A DNA stretch of 64,000 bases, taken from NCBI RefSeq assembly GCF_020447225.1, contig NZ_JAJAEO010000178.1:16660-80659 (forward strand). The letters are read 5' to 3'. Shown piece after piece: positions 38,615 to 50,372 of the stretch. Each line of letters opens with the position of its first letter. Within the stretch, counting starts at the first letter, position 1. The notes beneath the pieces are model-generated. The model made no database searches. It saw only the letters and a list, made by a program, of their open reading frames with translations, and was not told the origin of the DNA. Origin of the DNA: Methylophaga pinxianii (GTDB taxonomy: Bacteria; Pseudomonadota; Gammaproteobacteria; Nitrosococcales; Methylophagaceae). The position numbers were made by a program, and so were the translations under genes.

Positions 38615-41600
38615 ATGAACAGGGAAAAAATGTTTAAGAATTGGAGCATCCGTAGTCTTTTGCATTTCTGGGCTGTGATTACAGTTTTAATGGTATTGGT
38701 GATGGCAGCGATCACGTTATTCAGTCATCATCATTACACTAAAAGTCAGTTACAGCTTACTGAACAAGTATTTCCACTGGTTGATAATGCAAGACAGATT
38801 AGTACCAGCGCTGCCGCCTTTATTTCCAGACAAAAACAGATTATCAGTGTCCGAAATGCGGATGAACTGGCTAATGTTCCGCCTCGTGCGCCGTTGGAAG
38901 CGGCATTTGAACATTCATGGCAACGACTATTAAAAAGTGTGCAGCAACTGGACATTGCGCCAGAGTTAACCACGGTATTGAGTGATTATTATCAGCAATT
39001 TCTTGTAACGGACAGCTTGTTACTGGAACAGATGCAGTTCCAACATCAATTGTCAGAACAGCTCGAACAACGAGCTAAAAGTGTGTCTTTGTTGGCAGAA
39101 GAGATTCAGGGATTAGCCGAGGCCATTACTGGAAAAATTGATTTAACCTTGACTCGGCAAATGCAATCGCTTCGTGCTCTTGAGCCGTCAACTCAGTCTG
39201 AGACAGCCAATCTAATACAGCAATACAGTGAAGTTGAACGAAGCAGTTACTCATTAATGCTCAATGTGTTGCGTATATCGCAATTAAGTCAGCAGATTCG
39301 CGAGGCAGAAAATTCTGACTTACTGCTCAGCCTGCGTGAAAATGATATCCGCGAGCTGGAATCGATATTGCGAAATGATATTGTGCTGATTAAACAGCAC
39401 TTACAGAACTACCCGGATTTATTGTCTTTAGCTGATAAGTTACAGCAAGAGATAGATAATTTTATCCGGCAGGTAGTCGATGATACTAACTCCGTCTATC
39501 AACTACGGACACAGCAGATCGAAACCTATGACAAATCCAGGCTGGTGCAACAGCAGGGATTAAATATTCTAGAAGTGCTCATGCTGAACCTGAATAATCT
39601 CTCGGCCAGAGTTGGAGAGAAGGGGTTAAGCAGAGCACAGGAGTCGGCCAATCTGGCAAAAACAGCAAGATGGTGGATGATTATCAGCTGTCTCGTGATT
39701 GCATTAGGAATAACCTGGTTTGTTCTTACAATGATGGCGCGTATTAATCAGCCGATGCAGCGCTTGCGTAAAGCAATGCACGACTTATCTGCACAAAAGT
39801 TTGATACGCGTATGTTAACTAACGATGGCCGCAATGAATTTAATTTATTGGCCAATGATTTCAATGTTTTTGCGGCACAAACTCAAACATTGATCGCAAA
39901 ACTGGATGAGACCAAACATTCGTTGGAAATACGGGAAGCGCGGATCCGTGCCATTTTAAATGGTGTGCCAGAAGCGATTCTGGCATTACAGGCCGATGGC
40001 GCCATCAGTTCTTGTAATCCCGCTGCCGAAAAAATATTGCAGGCGACCAAAAGCCAGCTGAAAGGCCAGAATTTATTACATTTTTTTGCGCCATCCGAGA
40101 CGATTATCTCACTGAGTGATATCGCAGAAACACAAAAAGATAATCGGGAGTTTGAAGGGCAAAACTGGTTCGGTGAAACCTTTTCCATGTGGTTATCGCT
40201 CAGCCCGTTATCTGAGTTTGACGATGATATCTGGGTGTGTGTTATTTCAGATATAAGTGCCTGGAAACGGACCAAACTGGCATTAGTACAAACCAGTAAT
40301 GAATTAAATGCCATTCTCGAAAATGCCATGGTGGGCATCGCTTTCATCAAAAATCGTCAGATCATTCGGGTCAATAATAAATTCGAACAACTGTTTTTGT
40401 TTTCCAGGGAAGATATTGAAGGCCAAAGCACCCTTTGTCTGCACCCAAGCGAAGAAGCATTTGAGCGATTTGGTGAACAAGCCTATACCGCACTTGCAGA
40501 AGCCATAAATTTTGAAGCCCAAGTAGAAATGGTGCGTGCTAATGGAGAGAAATTCTGGTGCGCCGTTGCCGGACAGGTGATTGATCCGGAAAATCCCTTA
40601 GAAGGTGCTATCTGGCTCTATGAAGATGTTACCTATCAACGACAGAATGAAGAGCGGCTGACACGTCTGGCCAGCAGCGATATTTTGACCGGATTACCCA
40701 ATCGCGGTGTCTTCAAGGATCGACTTGAGCACGCTATTCATAAAGCACAACGTCAAAATGGCCGTCTGGCCGTCTTTTTCCTCGATTTGGACCACTTCAA
40801 GCACATAAACGACTCGCTAGGTCATAAAGCCGGCGATATTTTGTTATGTGAGGTGGGACGTCGAATTCGCTCCTGTGTTCGTGAGAGTGATACGGTTGCC
40901 AGATTGGGAGGGGATGAATTTACCGTGATCCTCGAAGAAATTCACTCGGCCCAATATGTCGGGAAAATTGCTGAAAAAATTCTGAGCACAACCTCACTGC
41001 CATATATGCTGGATAACATTGAAGTGAATATCAGCCCAAGTATCGGTATAAGCTTATACCCCGCAGATGGCCGTGATGTGGATATGCTGGTGCGTAATGC
41101 CGATGCGGCTATGTATTATGCCAAGAGCACCGGACGTAATAATTTTCAGTTTTATTCTTCGGAAATGAATGCACAGGCATCACAGCGTTTAGCAATGGAA
41201 ACTGCCTTACGACGGGCTGTAGAGCTACAGGAGTTTTATTTACAGTTTCAACCTCAGATTGAACTGGAAACAGGACGCGTAGCGGGGGCCGAGGTGCTAT
41301 TACGCTGGCATACCGAACAATGGGGTGATGTCTCGCCAGCTATATTTGTGCCCGTATTGGAAGATACGGGTCTGATTAATACGGTAGGCGAATGGGTGTT
41401 GAAGAAAACCTGTGAAGCCTTTATGGCAAATCATGCCGCTTTACCAGATGATTTTTTAATGGCGGTTAATCTTTCAGGCCGCCAGTTCAAAGGTAATTTC
41501 CTGGTCAATTTTATCCGTGAATTATTAGAAAAGAGCGGGATGCCAGCGAAAAATCTGGAGCTGGAAATTACTGAGAGCCTGTTAATGGAAAATACTGAGC

Positions 41601-41971
41601 AAGCGGTACAAACCTTGGGTGAATTAAGCTTGTTGGGCATCACACTGGCAATTGATGATTTTGGTACAGGCTATTCATCATTGTCTTATTTGAAGCAATT
41701 TCCGCTCAATGTATTAAAAATCGACCGTACATTTGTCCGTGATGTCACAGAAGATAACGATGATGCTGCTATCGTAAATGCCATATTGGCGATGTCTAAC
41801 AGTCTTGCTTTGCAAGTGGTTGCTGAAGGTGTTGAAACGGCAGAGCAACTGGCATTTTTACAAAAAAGTCAGTGTAAACGTGCTCAGGGATTTTATTTCA
41901 GCAAAGCCATCAATTTAAATGAGTTAATGGAATATATAAAACGAACCGATCAAGGCGTGCGAGCAGTATAA
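38615..41971 (+). CDS. Membrane sensor with HAMP, PAS, GGDEF and EAL domains
   Basis: This is a large inner-membrane c-di-GMP enzyme of 1118 residues. A first helix (about 15-37), a periplasmic all-helical domain of some 310 residues, a second helix (about 348-372), HAMP, two PAS domains (about 440-560 and 570-680), GGDEF (intact, 765-769) and EAL follow in order. The I-site RESD stands five residues before GGDEF. The EAL signature is EVL (893-895), a common active variant, and later EAL motifs such as DDFGTGYSSL are kept. AGGATG seven bases before the ATG supports the start. Together with the binding protein upstream it resembles TorT-TorS-like sensing logic. The direction of net activity is unknown. 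Confidence 0.92.
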   Translation: MNREKMFKNWSIRSLLHFWAVITVLMVLVMAAITLFSHHHYTKSQLQLTEQVFPLVDNARQISTSAAAFISRQKQIISVRNADELANVPPRAPLEAAFEHSWQRLLKSVQQLDIAPELTTVLSDYYQQFLVTDSLLLEQMQFQHQLSEQLEQRAKSVSLLAEEIQGLAEAITGKIDLTLTRQMQSLRALEPSTQSETANLIQQYSEVERSSYSLMLNVLRISQLSQQIREAENSDLLLSLRENDIRELESILRNDIVLIKQHLQNYPDLLSLADKLQQEIDNFIRQVVDDTNSVYQLRTQQIETYDKSRLVQQQGLNILEVLMLNLNNLSARVGEKGLSRAQESANLAKTARWWMIISCLVIALGITWFVLTMMARINQPMQRLRKAMHDLSAQKFDTRMLTNDGRNEFNLLANDFNVFAAQTQTLIAKLDETKHSLEIREARIRAILNGVPEAILALQADGAISSCNPAAEKILQATKSQLKGQNLLHFFAPSETIISLSDIAETQKDNREFEGQNWFGETFSMWLSLSPLSEFDDDIWVCVISDISAWKRTKLALVQTSNELNAILENAMVGIAFIKNRQIIRVNNKFEQLFLFSREDIEGQSTLCLHPSEEAFERFGEQAYTALAEAINFEAQVEMVRANGEKFWCAVAGQVIDPENPLEGAIWLYEDVTYQRQNEERLTRLASSDILTGLPNRGVFKDRLEHAIHKAQRQNGRLAVFFLDLDHFKHINDSLGHKAGDILLCEVGRRIRSCVRESDTVARLGGDEFTVILEEIHSAQYVGKIAEKILSTTSLPYMLDNIEVNISPSIGISLYPADGRDVDMLVRNADAAMYYAKSTGRNNFQFYSSEMNAQASQRLAMETALRRAVELQEFYLQFQPQIELETGRVAGAEVLLRWHTEQWGDVSPAIFVPVLEDTGLINTVGEWVLKKTCEAFMANHAALPDDFLMAVNLSGRQFKGNFLVNFIRELLEKSGMPAKNLELEITESLLMENTEQAVQTLGELSLLGITLAIDDFGTGYSSLSYLKQFPLNVLKIDRTFVRDVTEDNDDAAIVNAILAMSNSLALQVVAEGVETAEQLAFLQKSQCKRAQGFYFSKAINLNELMEYIKRTDQGVRAV

Positions 41972-42576
41972 GTCAATACAGGTCGTTCTTCCGGGTGCAG
42001 TCTAATGGTTAGGCCATAAGCGGGATAGTCCCAGATTTGTGCGAGACTTTCTGTTGATTCCGGGCGAATTTCATTAGGCTCACCAAATCGGTTGCGCACC
42101 ATTTCGTCATCAATTCGCACTGAAGGGATATAGGTGATTACCGTGACGGGCGCAGCCAGAAACCGTTGTTTATCATCAAATGCCGGATCATAGCGTCGTG
42201 CTCCGCTGGGTTGAAGCTTGGCCGAAGCAGCACGAGAAGCCATAGCATTTAACTCGTCTTCATCAATCTGCAGATTTGCCACGACACGGGCGGAAAGGCC
42301 TCCCAGATTGATCGATTCAAAAAATACTTCTGCAGTAATACGTTCATTTTCACTGATAAATAAAGCCACTTCACCGGCTTCACGCCACATTTGCTGCATT
42401 TCTGCATAAGTTGTCGTTCCTAAATGCACTCCCATAACTTCAATTTGATTGTCAGGCATAACCGTGATTTCCCATGGTTTGGGAGCATCGGGTTGAGGTG
42501 AGGGTACAAGCATTAACGCCGCAATACCGATAATAACTAACACCGTACCAAGTAAAAATTTGAGCAATATACGCAT
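41950..42576 (-). CDS. Membrane-anchored protein of unknown function
   Basis: I do not recognise this protein of 208 residues. It has an N-terminal hydrophobic segment (about 3-24) followed by PSPQPDAPKPW, so it is anchored in the inner membrane with the rest in the periplasm, or exported. The soluble part contains the features MGVHLGTTTYAEMQ and RFGEPNEI, which resemble patterns in small repeat-like proteins that handle lipoproteins (SmpA/BamE-like 'G-x-P' turns), but the similarity is too slight to name it. It overlaps the GGDEF-EAL gene end by 22 bases in antisense and is 11 bases upstream of nothing on its strand except dtd, which follows its own upstream neighbour pip. Confidence 0.65.
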   Translation of the reverse strand: MRILLKFLLGTVLVIIGIAALMLVPSPQPDAPKPWEITVMPDNQIEVMGVHLGTTTYAEMQQMWREAGEVALFISENERITAEVFFESINLGGLSARVVANLQIDEDELNAMASRAASAKLQPSGARRYDPAFDDKQRFLAAPVTVITYIPSVRIDDEMVRNRFGEPNEIRPESTESLAQIWDYPAYGLTIRLHPEERPVLTYTARTP

Positions 42577-42587
42577 AAATATCCGAA

Positions 42588-43031
42588 TTAATTAACCTGT
42601 AACCAGAAAGTGACCGGACCATTATTGGTAAGTGAAACTTGCATGTCAGCGCCAAACCGACCCGCCTCAACAAGATTAGGCAAAAGACGTGCCCGTGCCA
42701 GCAAATGATCAAACAACAGTTTGCCTTGCTCAGGTGAAGCGGCAGGGGTAAAACTGGGGCGATTACCTCTGCGAGTATCAGCGGGCAAAGTGAATTGTGG
42801 TACTAATAATAGATCGCCGGAAATATCCTGCAAACTCAAATTCATTTTATTGTCTGCATCGCTAAACACACGATAACTTACGATGCGCTGCAGCAAACGA
42901 TCAGCGATAGCATGGGTGTCTGCTTTTTCCACACCAATGAGTACCAATAATCCAGAACCAATTTGTGCAATGGTTTGTTGGTTATCTGCGGTGACACTTG
43001 CCTGGCTGACACGTTGTAATAATGCAATCAT
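42588..43031 (-). CDS. dtd: D-aminoacyl-tRNA deacylase
   Basis: This enzyme of 147 residues hydrolyses D-aminoacyl-tRNA (and Gly-tRNA-Ala), protecting translation. The Gly-cisPro motif is in [13 protein letters not shown] and the second motif reads [18 protein letters not shown]. In most family members that second motif begins SQFTL; here Ser is replaced by Pro while the following QFTL is kept. It overlaps pip by four bases and is followed by the unknown membrane protein after 11 bases, so the three may be one operon. Confidence 0.94.
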   Translation of the reverse strand: MIALLQRVSQASVTADNQQTIAQIGSGLLVLIGVEKADTHAIADRLLQRIVSYRVFSDADNKMNLSLQDISGDLLLVPQFTLPADTRRGNRPSFTPAASPEQGKLLFDHLLARARLLPNLVEAGRFGADMQVSLTNNGPVTFWLQVN

Positions 43032-43993
43032 GCCAACTTCGCTGCCAGTTCATCGGTGGTTCTGACCAGCGCATCAATAATTGCCGGCTCACTCGCAGCA
43101 TGTCCTGCCAAAGGCAGTACTTCAAATCGAGCAGTTGGCCAGCGTTGAGATACTTCCCATGATTGCTGCATTGGACACACCATATCGTATCGCCCATGAA
43201 TAATGACAGCAGGAATATGATTTATGTGATCAATGCTTTCCAGTAGCGGTTTGTCGGCCAGAAAACAGCTATTCAAGGCATAATGCAATTGAATCCGAGA
43301 GTGTGCCAAAGGCCCTGGAGAGGATTCTGCTTCGGCAACATAATGCTGATCCCGCAGCATGACGATGGTAGCTTCCCAGTTTTGTAATGTATCAGCAGCA
43401 ACGCGCTGCTTGTGCTCATCTTCATCGGTTAACTGTTGATAATAATGCGCTAATGGACTGGTTTGATCTGCAGTGGGGAGGTCTTTTACCAGCGCATGCC
43501 AGGCTTCGGCAAATACTCTGGATGCACCACCTGCACTGTAAACCCAATCAATATCCTGTTGTCTGCCGAGAAATGTTCCTCGTAACACCAGTGTTGAGAC
43601 ATATTGTGAATACTGGCGCGCGTAAGCCAAGGCTAAAGTCGCTCCCCATGATCCCCCAAACAACATCCATTTATCAATCTTCAGCAGCTCGCGAATGGCT
43701 TCCATGTCTGCAATCAGATAGTCCGTAGTGTTATGTTGCAATTCACCAGAGGGTAAAGAACGGCCGCAACCGCGTTGATCAAATAAAATGATATGGTACT
43801 GCGCCGGATCAAAATAACAGCGATGTTGCGGTCGACATCCTGAGCCGGGTCCACCGTGCAGAAATATGACCGGGATTCCCTCGGGATTACCGCACTGTTC
43901 AAAATAAACTTCATGACGTCGACCATCAGGCATTTCTTCACGAAGTAATAGCTGACTGTGAAAAGGCTCGATATCAGGGTAAAGAGTACGCAT
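43028..43993 (-). CDS. pip: Proline iminopeptidase
   Basis: This alpha/beta hydrolase of 321 residues removes N-terminal proline from peptides. The oxyanion segment HGGPGSGC, the nucleophile elbow [13 protein letters not shown] with the catalytic Ser, the DQRGCGRS motif and the C-terminal GRYDMVCP (Asp) and AGHAASEP (His) complete the triad. The ATG at 43993 gives the family-typical N terminus [10 protein letters not shown]; longer readings add nine residues. It is the first gene of a minus-strand group with dtd. Confidence 0.93.
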   Translation of the reverse strand: MRTLYPDIEPFHSQLLLREEMPDGRRHEVYFEQCGNPEGIPVIFLHGGPGSGCRPQHRCYFDPAQYHIILFDQRGCGRSLPSGELQHNTTDYLIADMEAIRELLKIDKWMLFGGSWGATLALAYARQYSQYVSTLVLRGTFLGRQQDIDWVYSAGGASRVFAEAWHALVKDLPTADQTSPLAHYYQQLTDEDEHKQRVAADTLQNWEATIVMLRDQHYVAEAESSPGPLAHSRIQLHYALNSCFLADKPLLESIDHINHIPAVIIHGRYDMVCPMQQSWEVSQRWPTARFEVLPLAGHAASEPAIIDALVRTTDELAAKLA

Positions 43994-44043
43994 ATAAAGT
44001 TCCATCTTGATTTTCAGCACGCAACTATATCATGTCAGATGAT

Positions 44044-44056
44044 GGTAATTATTACC
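44044..44056. promoter_or_regulatory. Palindrome between pip and sucC
   Basis: GGTAATTATTACC is a perfect palindrome around one central T, in the 140-base divergent region between pip and sucC, 78 bases before the sucC start. It could be an operator for either gene; no matching regulator is known to me. Confidence 0.35.
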
Positions 44057-44133
44057 TTGATGGGCGAAAATATGACGTTTAACTGTTGGCACAGCTGGTC
44101 AGCAACAATAAAGACATACAAGGCGAACACAAC

Positions 44134-45297
44134 ATGAACCTGCATGAGTATCAGGCAAAACAATTGTTTAACCGATATGGTATTGCTACACCCAATGGCC
44201 AGATGATATCCAGCATAGAAGAGGTGGATTCAGCGTTAGCAGCTATCGGTGGTGAGCGTTGGGTGATCAAGGCTCAGGTTCATAGCGGTGGACGAGGCAA
44301 GGCTGGCGGTGTCCGTGTTGAAGATAGCACACATGCTGTTAAAGAAGCGGCAAAAGCCATGTTAGGTAGTCAACTGGTCACCCATCAAACGACAGCAGAA
44401 GGCTTGCCCGTTAACAAAGTCTGGATTGAAACGCCTTCCTCTATTGAACGTGAACTTTATCTGGCGTTGCTGGTAGATCGTGTTACTCAGCGTGTTGTAT
44501 TTATGATTTCTGCTGAAGGCGGGATGGATATTGAAGAAGTCGCTGAAAAAACGCCGGAAGCTATTTTGAATCTCTATGTCGATCCTGTAGCAGGTCTGCA
44601 ACCCTACCAATGCCGTCAGGCAGGCTTCTTTTTGCAGTTAAAGGGGGCTGCCTTCAAACAGTTGCAACAGTTGATGCAAAATCTGTATCGACTGTTTTGT
44701 GAAAAAGATATCAGTCTGCTGGAAATTAACCCGTTAGTAGTCACAGAAACCGGTGATTTACTCGCGTTAGATGCCAAAATCAATGTTGATGATAATGCAT
44801 TGTATCGCCACACGGATCTTGCTGAATTATTTGATCCTACCCAGGAAAACCCCGCTGAAGTAATCGCTCGTGACTTTGGGCTGAATTATATTGCGCTGGA
44901 TGGCAATGTGGCCTGTATGGTGAATGGCGCTGGCCTGGCGATGGCCACCATGGATCTGATTCAGAAGCAGGGTGGTGAGCCGGCCAACTTTCTCGATGTC
45001 GGTGGCGGCACCACGGCAGATCGCGTCGCCGAAGCATTCAAACTGATTTTATCCGACAAAAAAGTGAAATCCATTCTGGTTAATATTTTTGGCGGGATCG
45101 TACGCTGCGATTTAATTGCTCAGGGCATTATGCAGGCGGCTAAAGAAGTGGGATTATCGTTGCCGGTAGTCGTTCGCCTGGAAGGCACTAATGCTGATTT
45201 GGGTCGTACTTTACTGGAAAACAGTGGAATGAACCTTCGTGTGGCACAGGATTTAACTGAAGCAGCAGCTATGGCTGTCACTGCGGCAGGGGAGTAA
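44134..45297 (+). CDS. sucC: Succinyl-CoA synthetase beta subunit
   Basis: This ATP-grasp subunit of 387 residues (E. coli 388) makes succinate and ATP from succinyl-CoA with SucD. The N-terminal [15 protein letters not shown], the [15 protein letters not shown] nucleotide loop, LEINPLV and the C-terminal [13 protein letters not shown] are present. Longer readings at 44086 lack the normal N terminus; the ATG at 44134 is preceded by AAGGCGA. In methylotrophs the related malate-CoA ligase (mtkAB) is homologous, but no serine-cycle genes are near, so succinate is preferred. sucD follows after six bases. Confidence 0.94.
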   Translation: MNLHEYQAKQLFNRYGIATPNGQMISSIEEVDSALAAIGGERWVIKAQVHSGGRGKAGGVRVEDSTHAVKEAAKAMLGSQLVTHQTTAEGLPVNKVWIETPSSIERELYLALLVDRVTQRVVFMISAEGGMDIEEVAEKTPEAILNLYVDPVAGLQPYQCRQAGFFLQLKGAAFKQLQQLMQNLYRLFCEKDISLLEINPLVVTETGDLLALDAKINVDDNALYRHTDLAELFDPTQENPAEVIARDFGLNYIALDGNVACMVNGAGLAMATMDLIQKQGGEPANFLDVGGGTTADRVAEAFKLILSDKKVKSILVNIFGGIVRCDLIAQGIMQAAKEVGLSLPVVVRLEGTNADLGRTLLENSGMNLRVAQDLTEAAAMAVTAAGE

Positions 45298-45303
45298 TAG
45301 AAC

Positions 45304-46175
45304 GTGAGTATCTTGGTTAACAAAGACACCAAAGTTATCTGTCAGGGATTTACCGGAAAACAGGGCACTTTCCATTCCGAGCAGGCGATTGCTTATGGTA
45401 CACAGTTTGTGGGTGGCGTCACCCCTGGTAAAGGTGGCCAATTACATCTTAATAAGCCGGTATTCAATACGGTTCACGAAGCGGTCAGAGAAACCGGTGC
45501 TGATGCCAGCATGATCTACGTGCCAGCAGCGTTCGCTGCCGATGCAATTCTGGAAGCTGCTGATGCAGGTATTAAAGTAATTGCCTGTATTACAGAAGGC
45601 ATTCCGGTAATGGATATGCTCCGCGTCAAACACGCATTGAAATCCTACGATGCCAGATTGATAGGTCCTAACTGTCCTGGGCTAATCACGCCAGGAGAAT
45701 GCAAGATTGGTATTATGCCCGGCAGCATTCATTTGCCGGGAAAAATTGGTATTGTCTCCCGCTCAGGCACGCTAACCTATGAAGCGGTTTATCAGACTAC
45801 TCAGAACGGTCTGGGACAAAGCACTTGTGTCGGGATTGGCGGTGATCCCATACATGGCATGAACTTTATTGACTGTTTGGAACTGTTTGAAGCTGATCCA
45901 CAGACCCAGGGTATCGTGATGGTCGGTGAGATTGGCGGGCAGGCGGAAGAAGATGCTGCAGAATATATCAAGCAGTATGTCAGCAAACCGGTAGCCGCCT
46001 ATATCGCCGGGTTAACTGCTCCCGCAGGTAAGCGGATGGGACATGCCGGTGCCATTATCAGTGGCGGTCAAGGAACCGCGAAAGCCAAACTGGCGGCTTT
46101 AGAGGCTGCTGGCGTAGCGATAGCTGGGTCTCCAGCAGAAATTGGTTCCACCATGCTTCAGCTGATGGATAATAA

Positions 46176-46179
<4 letters not shown>
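45304..46179 (+). CDS. sucD: Succinyl-CoA synthetase alpha subunit
   Basis: This subunit of 291 residues carries CoA binding and the phospho-histidine. It has [17 protein letters not shown], the [20 protein letters not shown] stretch, [14 protein letters not shown] and [10 protein letters not shown] with the active His (in MGHAGA). It starts at GTG and overlaps the nadE gene by four bases. With nadE and glnB downstream, the transcript joins a TCA step to NAD synthesis and nitrogen control. Confidence 0.95.
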
Positions 46180-48166
<1,987 letters not shown>

Positions 48167-48185
48167 ATTAAACGCCATTTAGCAA

Positions 48186-48214
48186 AACGACGCTGTTAAT
48201 CAAACAGCGTCGTT
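48186..48214. terminator. Bidirectional hairpin between glnB and bamD
   Basis: AACGACGCTGTT (48186-48197) pairs perfectly with AACAGCGTCGTT (48203-48214) around AATCA. It covers the last codons and stop of bamD. On the minus strand TTTTG follows, so it more likely ends bamD transcription; on the plus strand there is no T-run. Confidence 0.7.
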
Positions 48215-48975
48215 CTACGTACTTCGGCCACTCCTCCGTGACCCGGGTAGTTTCTTTCCAAAACGCGTAATGCGTCTTCAGATAAGTCATCTAATTCCAG
48301 AATCTTATACGCTTTAGCCATTATCACCAGCGCATCAGGCATCGCGGGTGTGCGGGGATAGTTTTCAATCACATATTTAGCCCGGTTAGCAGCTGCAAGA
48401 TACGAGGCACGGCGCATGTAGTATGTAGCGACGTGTAATTCATGTTGAGCTAAACGATTACGCAGATAGACAATTCGCTGCGCTGCATCATCACTATAGC
48501 GGCTGGTTGGAAAACGATTTACCAAGGTCGTGAAATCGCGAAGCGCATCCAGCGCTGAACCAGGGTCCCGTTGCGTTTCATCGCGAGGAATATATTTTTC
48601 CAGAATCCCGATATCACGATTGAAATTAATAAGGCCACGTAAGTACATCGCATAATCAATATTTTCATTCAATGGATAGACCCGCATAAACCGATCCAGG
48701 GTCGCAATAGCGGTCTCAGGTTCATCTGTTTTGTAATAAGCATAAGCGGAGTCAAGTAAAGCCTGTTGCGCATATTGGCCAAACGGGAAGCGTGCTTCAA
48801 GTTGCTCGTAGTATTCGATAGCCGTGCGGTAATCATTTACATTCAGTGCTGCTTTCGCTTCCGCATAAACCCGCTCTACGGTCCAGCTTTCTTCGGCTAC
48901 CACGGGCTCTCTGCCCGAAAAAAAGGAACACGCAGTAAGACTTAGTAACAGGAACAACGTCAGGATGTATTTCAT
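48196..48975 (-). CDS. bamD: Outer-membrane assembly lipoprotein BamD
   Basis: This essential lipoprotein of 259 residues is part of the BAM complex that inserts beta-barrels into the outer membrane. The signal ends LTAC with the lipidated cysteine near residue 16, and five tetratricopeptide repeats follow, with patterns such as YRTAIEYYEQLEARFPFGQY and ALDSAYAYYKT-like turns. Two tandem ATG codons exist; the second, used here, stands six bases after GAAG. It is transcribed alone and divergently from the transpeptidase gene. Confidence 0.95.
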   Translation of the reverse strand: MKYILTLFLLLSLTACSFFSGREPVVAEESWTVERVYAEAKAALNVNDYRTAIEYYEQLEARFPFGQYAQQALLDSAYAYYKTDEPETAIATLDRFMRVYPLNENIDYAMYLRGLINFNRDIGILEKYIPRDETQRDPGSALDALRDFTTLVNRFPTSRYSDDAAQRIVYLRNRLAQHELHVATYYMRRASYLAAANRAKYVIENYPRTPAMPDALVIMAKAYKILELDDLSEDALRVLERNYPGHGGVAEVRRTTLFD

Positions 48976-49122
48976 CATTGGCTTCTATCTGTATCAAAAC
49001 AAAAATTCACAGCCTGCGATTGTAGACTGTTTAAGCGGGCAAAGCATCTATAGCAATAACAGTTTTCATGGAACATTGTACAATAGCTGCTGTTTATTCA
49101 CCCTTAACTCTGTAGGTTAGTA

Positions 49123-50286
49123 ATGATTAGTCGTTTATTTATCGGTTTGGCAACTAGTTTGTTGGTGTTGCCGGTCGGTGCAACCACCTTTGAATTGGCT
49201 GATGAGGAAGCTCGTGTAATTGGGCACAACCTCGTCGTATACAGCCGACATGAAGATACTTTGCTGGATATCGGTCGTAAATTTGATATGGGTTACACCG
49301 ATATGGTGGCAGCGAATCCAAATCTGGACCCCTGGTTACCAGGTGACGATCAACCAGTCCTGATTCCCAATCGTTTTATTATTCCTGATGCACCAAGAAA
49401 AGGTGTCGTCATTAATATTCCCGAAATGCGTTTATATTATTTCCTGCCAAAAAAGGCGGATCAATTACAACAGGTCGTAACGCATCCAATAGGTATCGGT
49501 CGTGAGGGCCGCGATACCCCTTTAGGTAAATTATCGATTATCCAAAAACGTGAGAACCCTTCCTGGACTCCACCGGAGTCAGTGCGTAAAGAGCATGCGG
49601 CCGCGGGTGATATTTTGCCAGCGGTAGTGCCGCCCGGACCTGATAATCCACTTGGTACCCGTGCAATGCGATTATCGAATCCCAGCTATTTGATTCATGG
49701 CACCGCAAAACCTTATGGAGTTGGTTTACGAGTCAGTAGTGGCTGTATTCGTTTATATCCAGAAGATATTGAACATTTATATAGCTTGGTTTCGCTGAGT
49801 ACTCAGGTGAATATTCTTCATCAACCATACAAGGCAGCTCTGTCTAACGGCAAACTCTACCTGGAAGCGCAAGAGCCTATTCCGGAGATGTATGACGGTG
49901 TTAGCGGTAATATGACACCAATGATGGTCGCCGTGTTAGATGCACAGGATTCTGTATTATCTGAGGCAGATTGGCCTTTCGCTGAAGAAATCGTGATGAC
50001 ATCGAATGGTGTGGTCAAACAACTTAATCAGCAGGATGAAAAGATCGTTGATAACGTCTGGTTTGTGCATGGCGGTTTAAAGCAGGGAACAGGCGACAAA
50101 ATGCGTAAAGCGCTGCAGGACCTGAATATGCAGGATAAATTCTGGCCGTTACGAAATAAAGCGAAAGAAGAAGTGGTTATTGGTCCGTTTGATAGCTTGC
50201 AAGCTGCGCGTGAAGCGGCAGATAAAATTTCAGCTGTTGCAGGAATTCCGGTGTGGCCTGCGCATTTATCAGAAGAGATGTTTTGA
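49123..50286 (+). CDS. L,D-transpeptidase with LysM and SPOR-like ends
   Basis: This periplasmic protein of 387 residues attaches to and cross-links peptidoglycan. A signal peptide (about 1-20) is followed by a LysM-like domain (about 35-85), the YkuD catalytic domain (about 93-235) with His192 in HGTAKPYGVG and the nucleophile Cys208 in SSGCIRL, and a C-terminal region (about 290-387) that looks like a SPOR fold (VVIGPFDSLQAAREAADKI). In E. coli, family members link Lpp to peptidoglycan or form 3-3 cross-links. The gene is followed by a strong terminator and then by a lipoprotein of the Lpp/OprI type on the other strand. Confidence 0.9.
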   Translation: MISRLFIGLATSLLVLPVGATTFELADEEARVIGHNLVVYSRHEDTLLDIGRKFDMGYTDMVAANPNLDPWLPGDDQPVLIPNRFIIPDAPRKGVVINIPEMRLYYFLPKKADQLQQVVTHPIGIGREGRDTPLGKLSIIQKRENPSWTPPESVRKEHAAAGDILPAVVPPGPDNPLGTRAMRLSNPSYLIHGTAKPYGVGLRVSSGCIRLYPEDIEHLYSLVSLSTQVNILHQPYKAALSNGKLYLEAQEPIPEMYDGVSGNMTPMMVAVLDAQDSVLSEADWPFAEEIVMTSNGVVKQLNQQDEKIVDNVWFVHGGLKQGTGDKMRKALQDLNMQDKFWPLRNKAKEEVVIGPFDSLQAAREAADKISAVAGIPVWPAHLSEEMF

Positions 50287-50308
50287 CGAATTGACAATCT
50301 TTACAACC

Positions 50309-50340
50309 AAAAAGGCCGGGATAAATATCCCGGCCTTTTT
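50309..50340 (+). terminator. Rho-independent terminator after the L,D-transpeptidase
   Basis: A perfect 15-bp stem (50309-50323 with 50326-50340) closes over two A; the core is GGCCGGGATA/TATCCCGGCC with A and T flanks. It also stands downstream of the minus-strand lipoprotein gene and can serve both. Confidence 0.93.
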
Positions 50341-50372
50341 GTTTTTAAGCGTTGAAAAAATAATGTTTTAAA

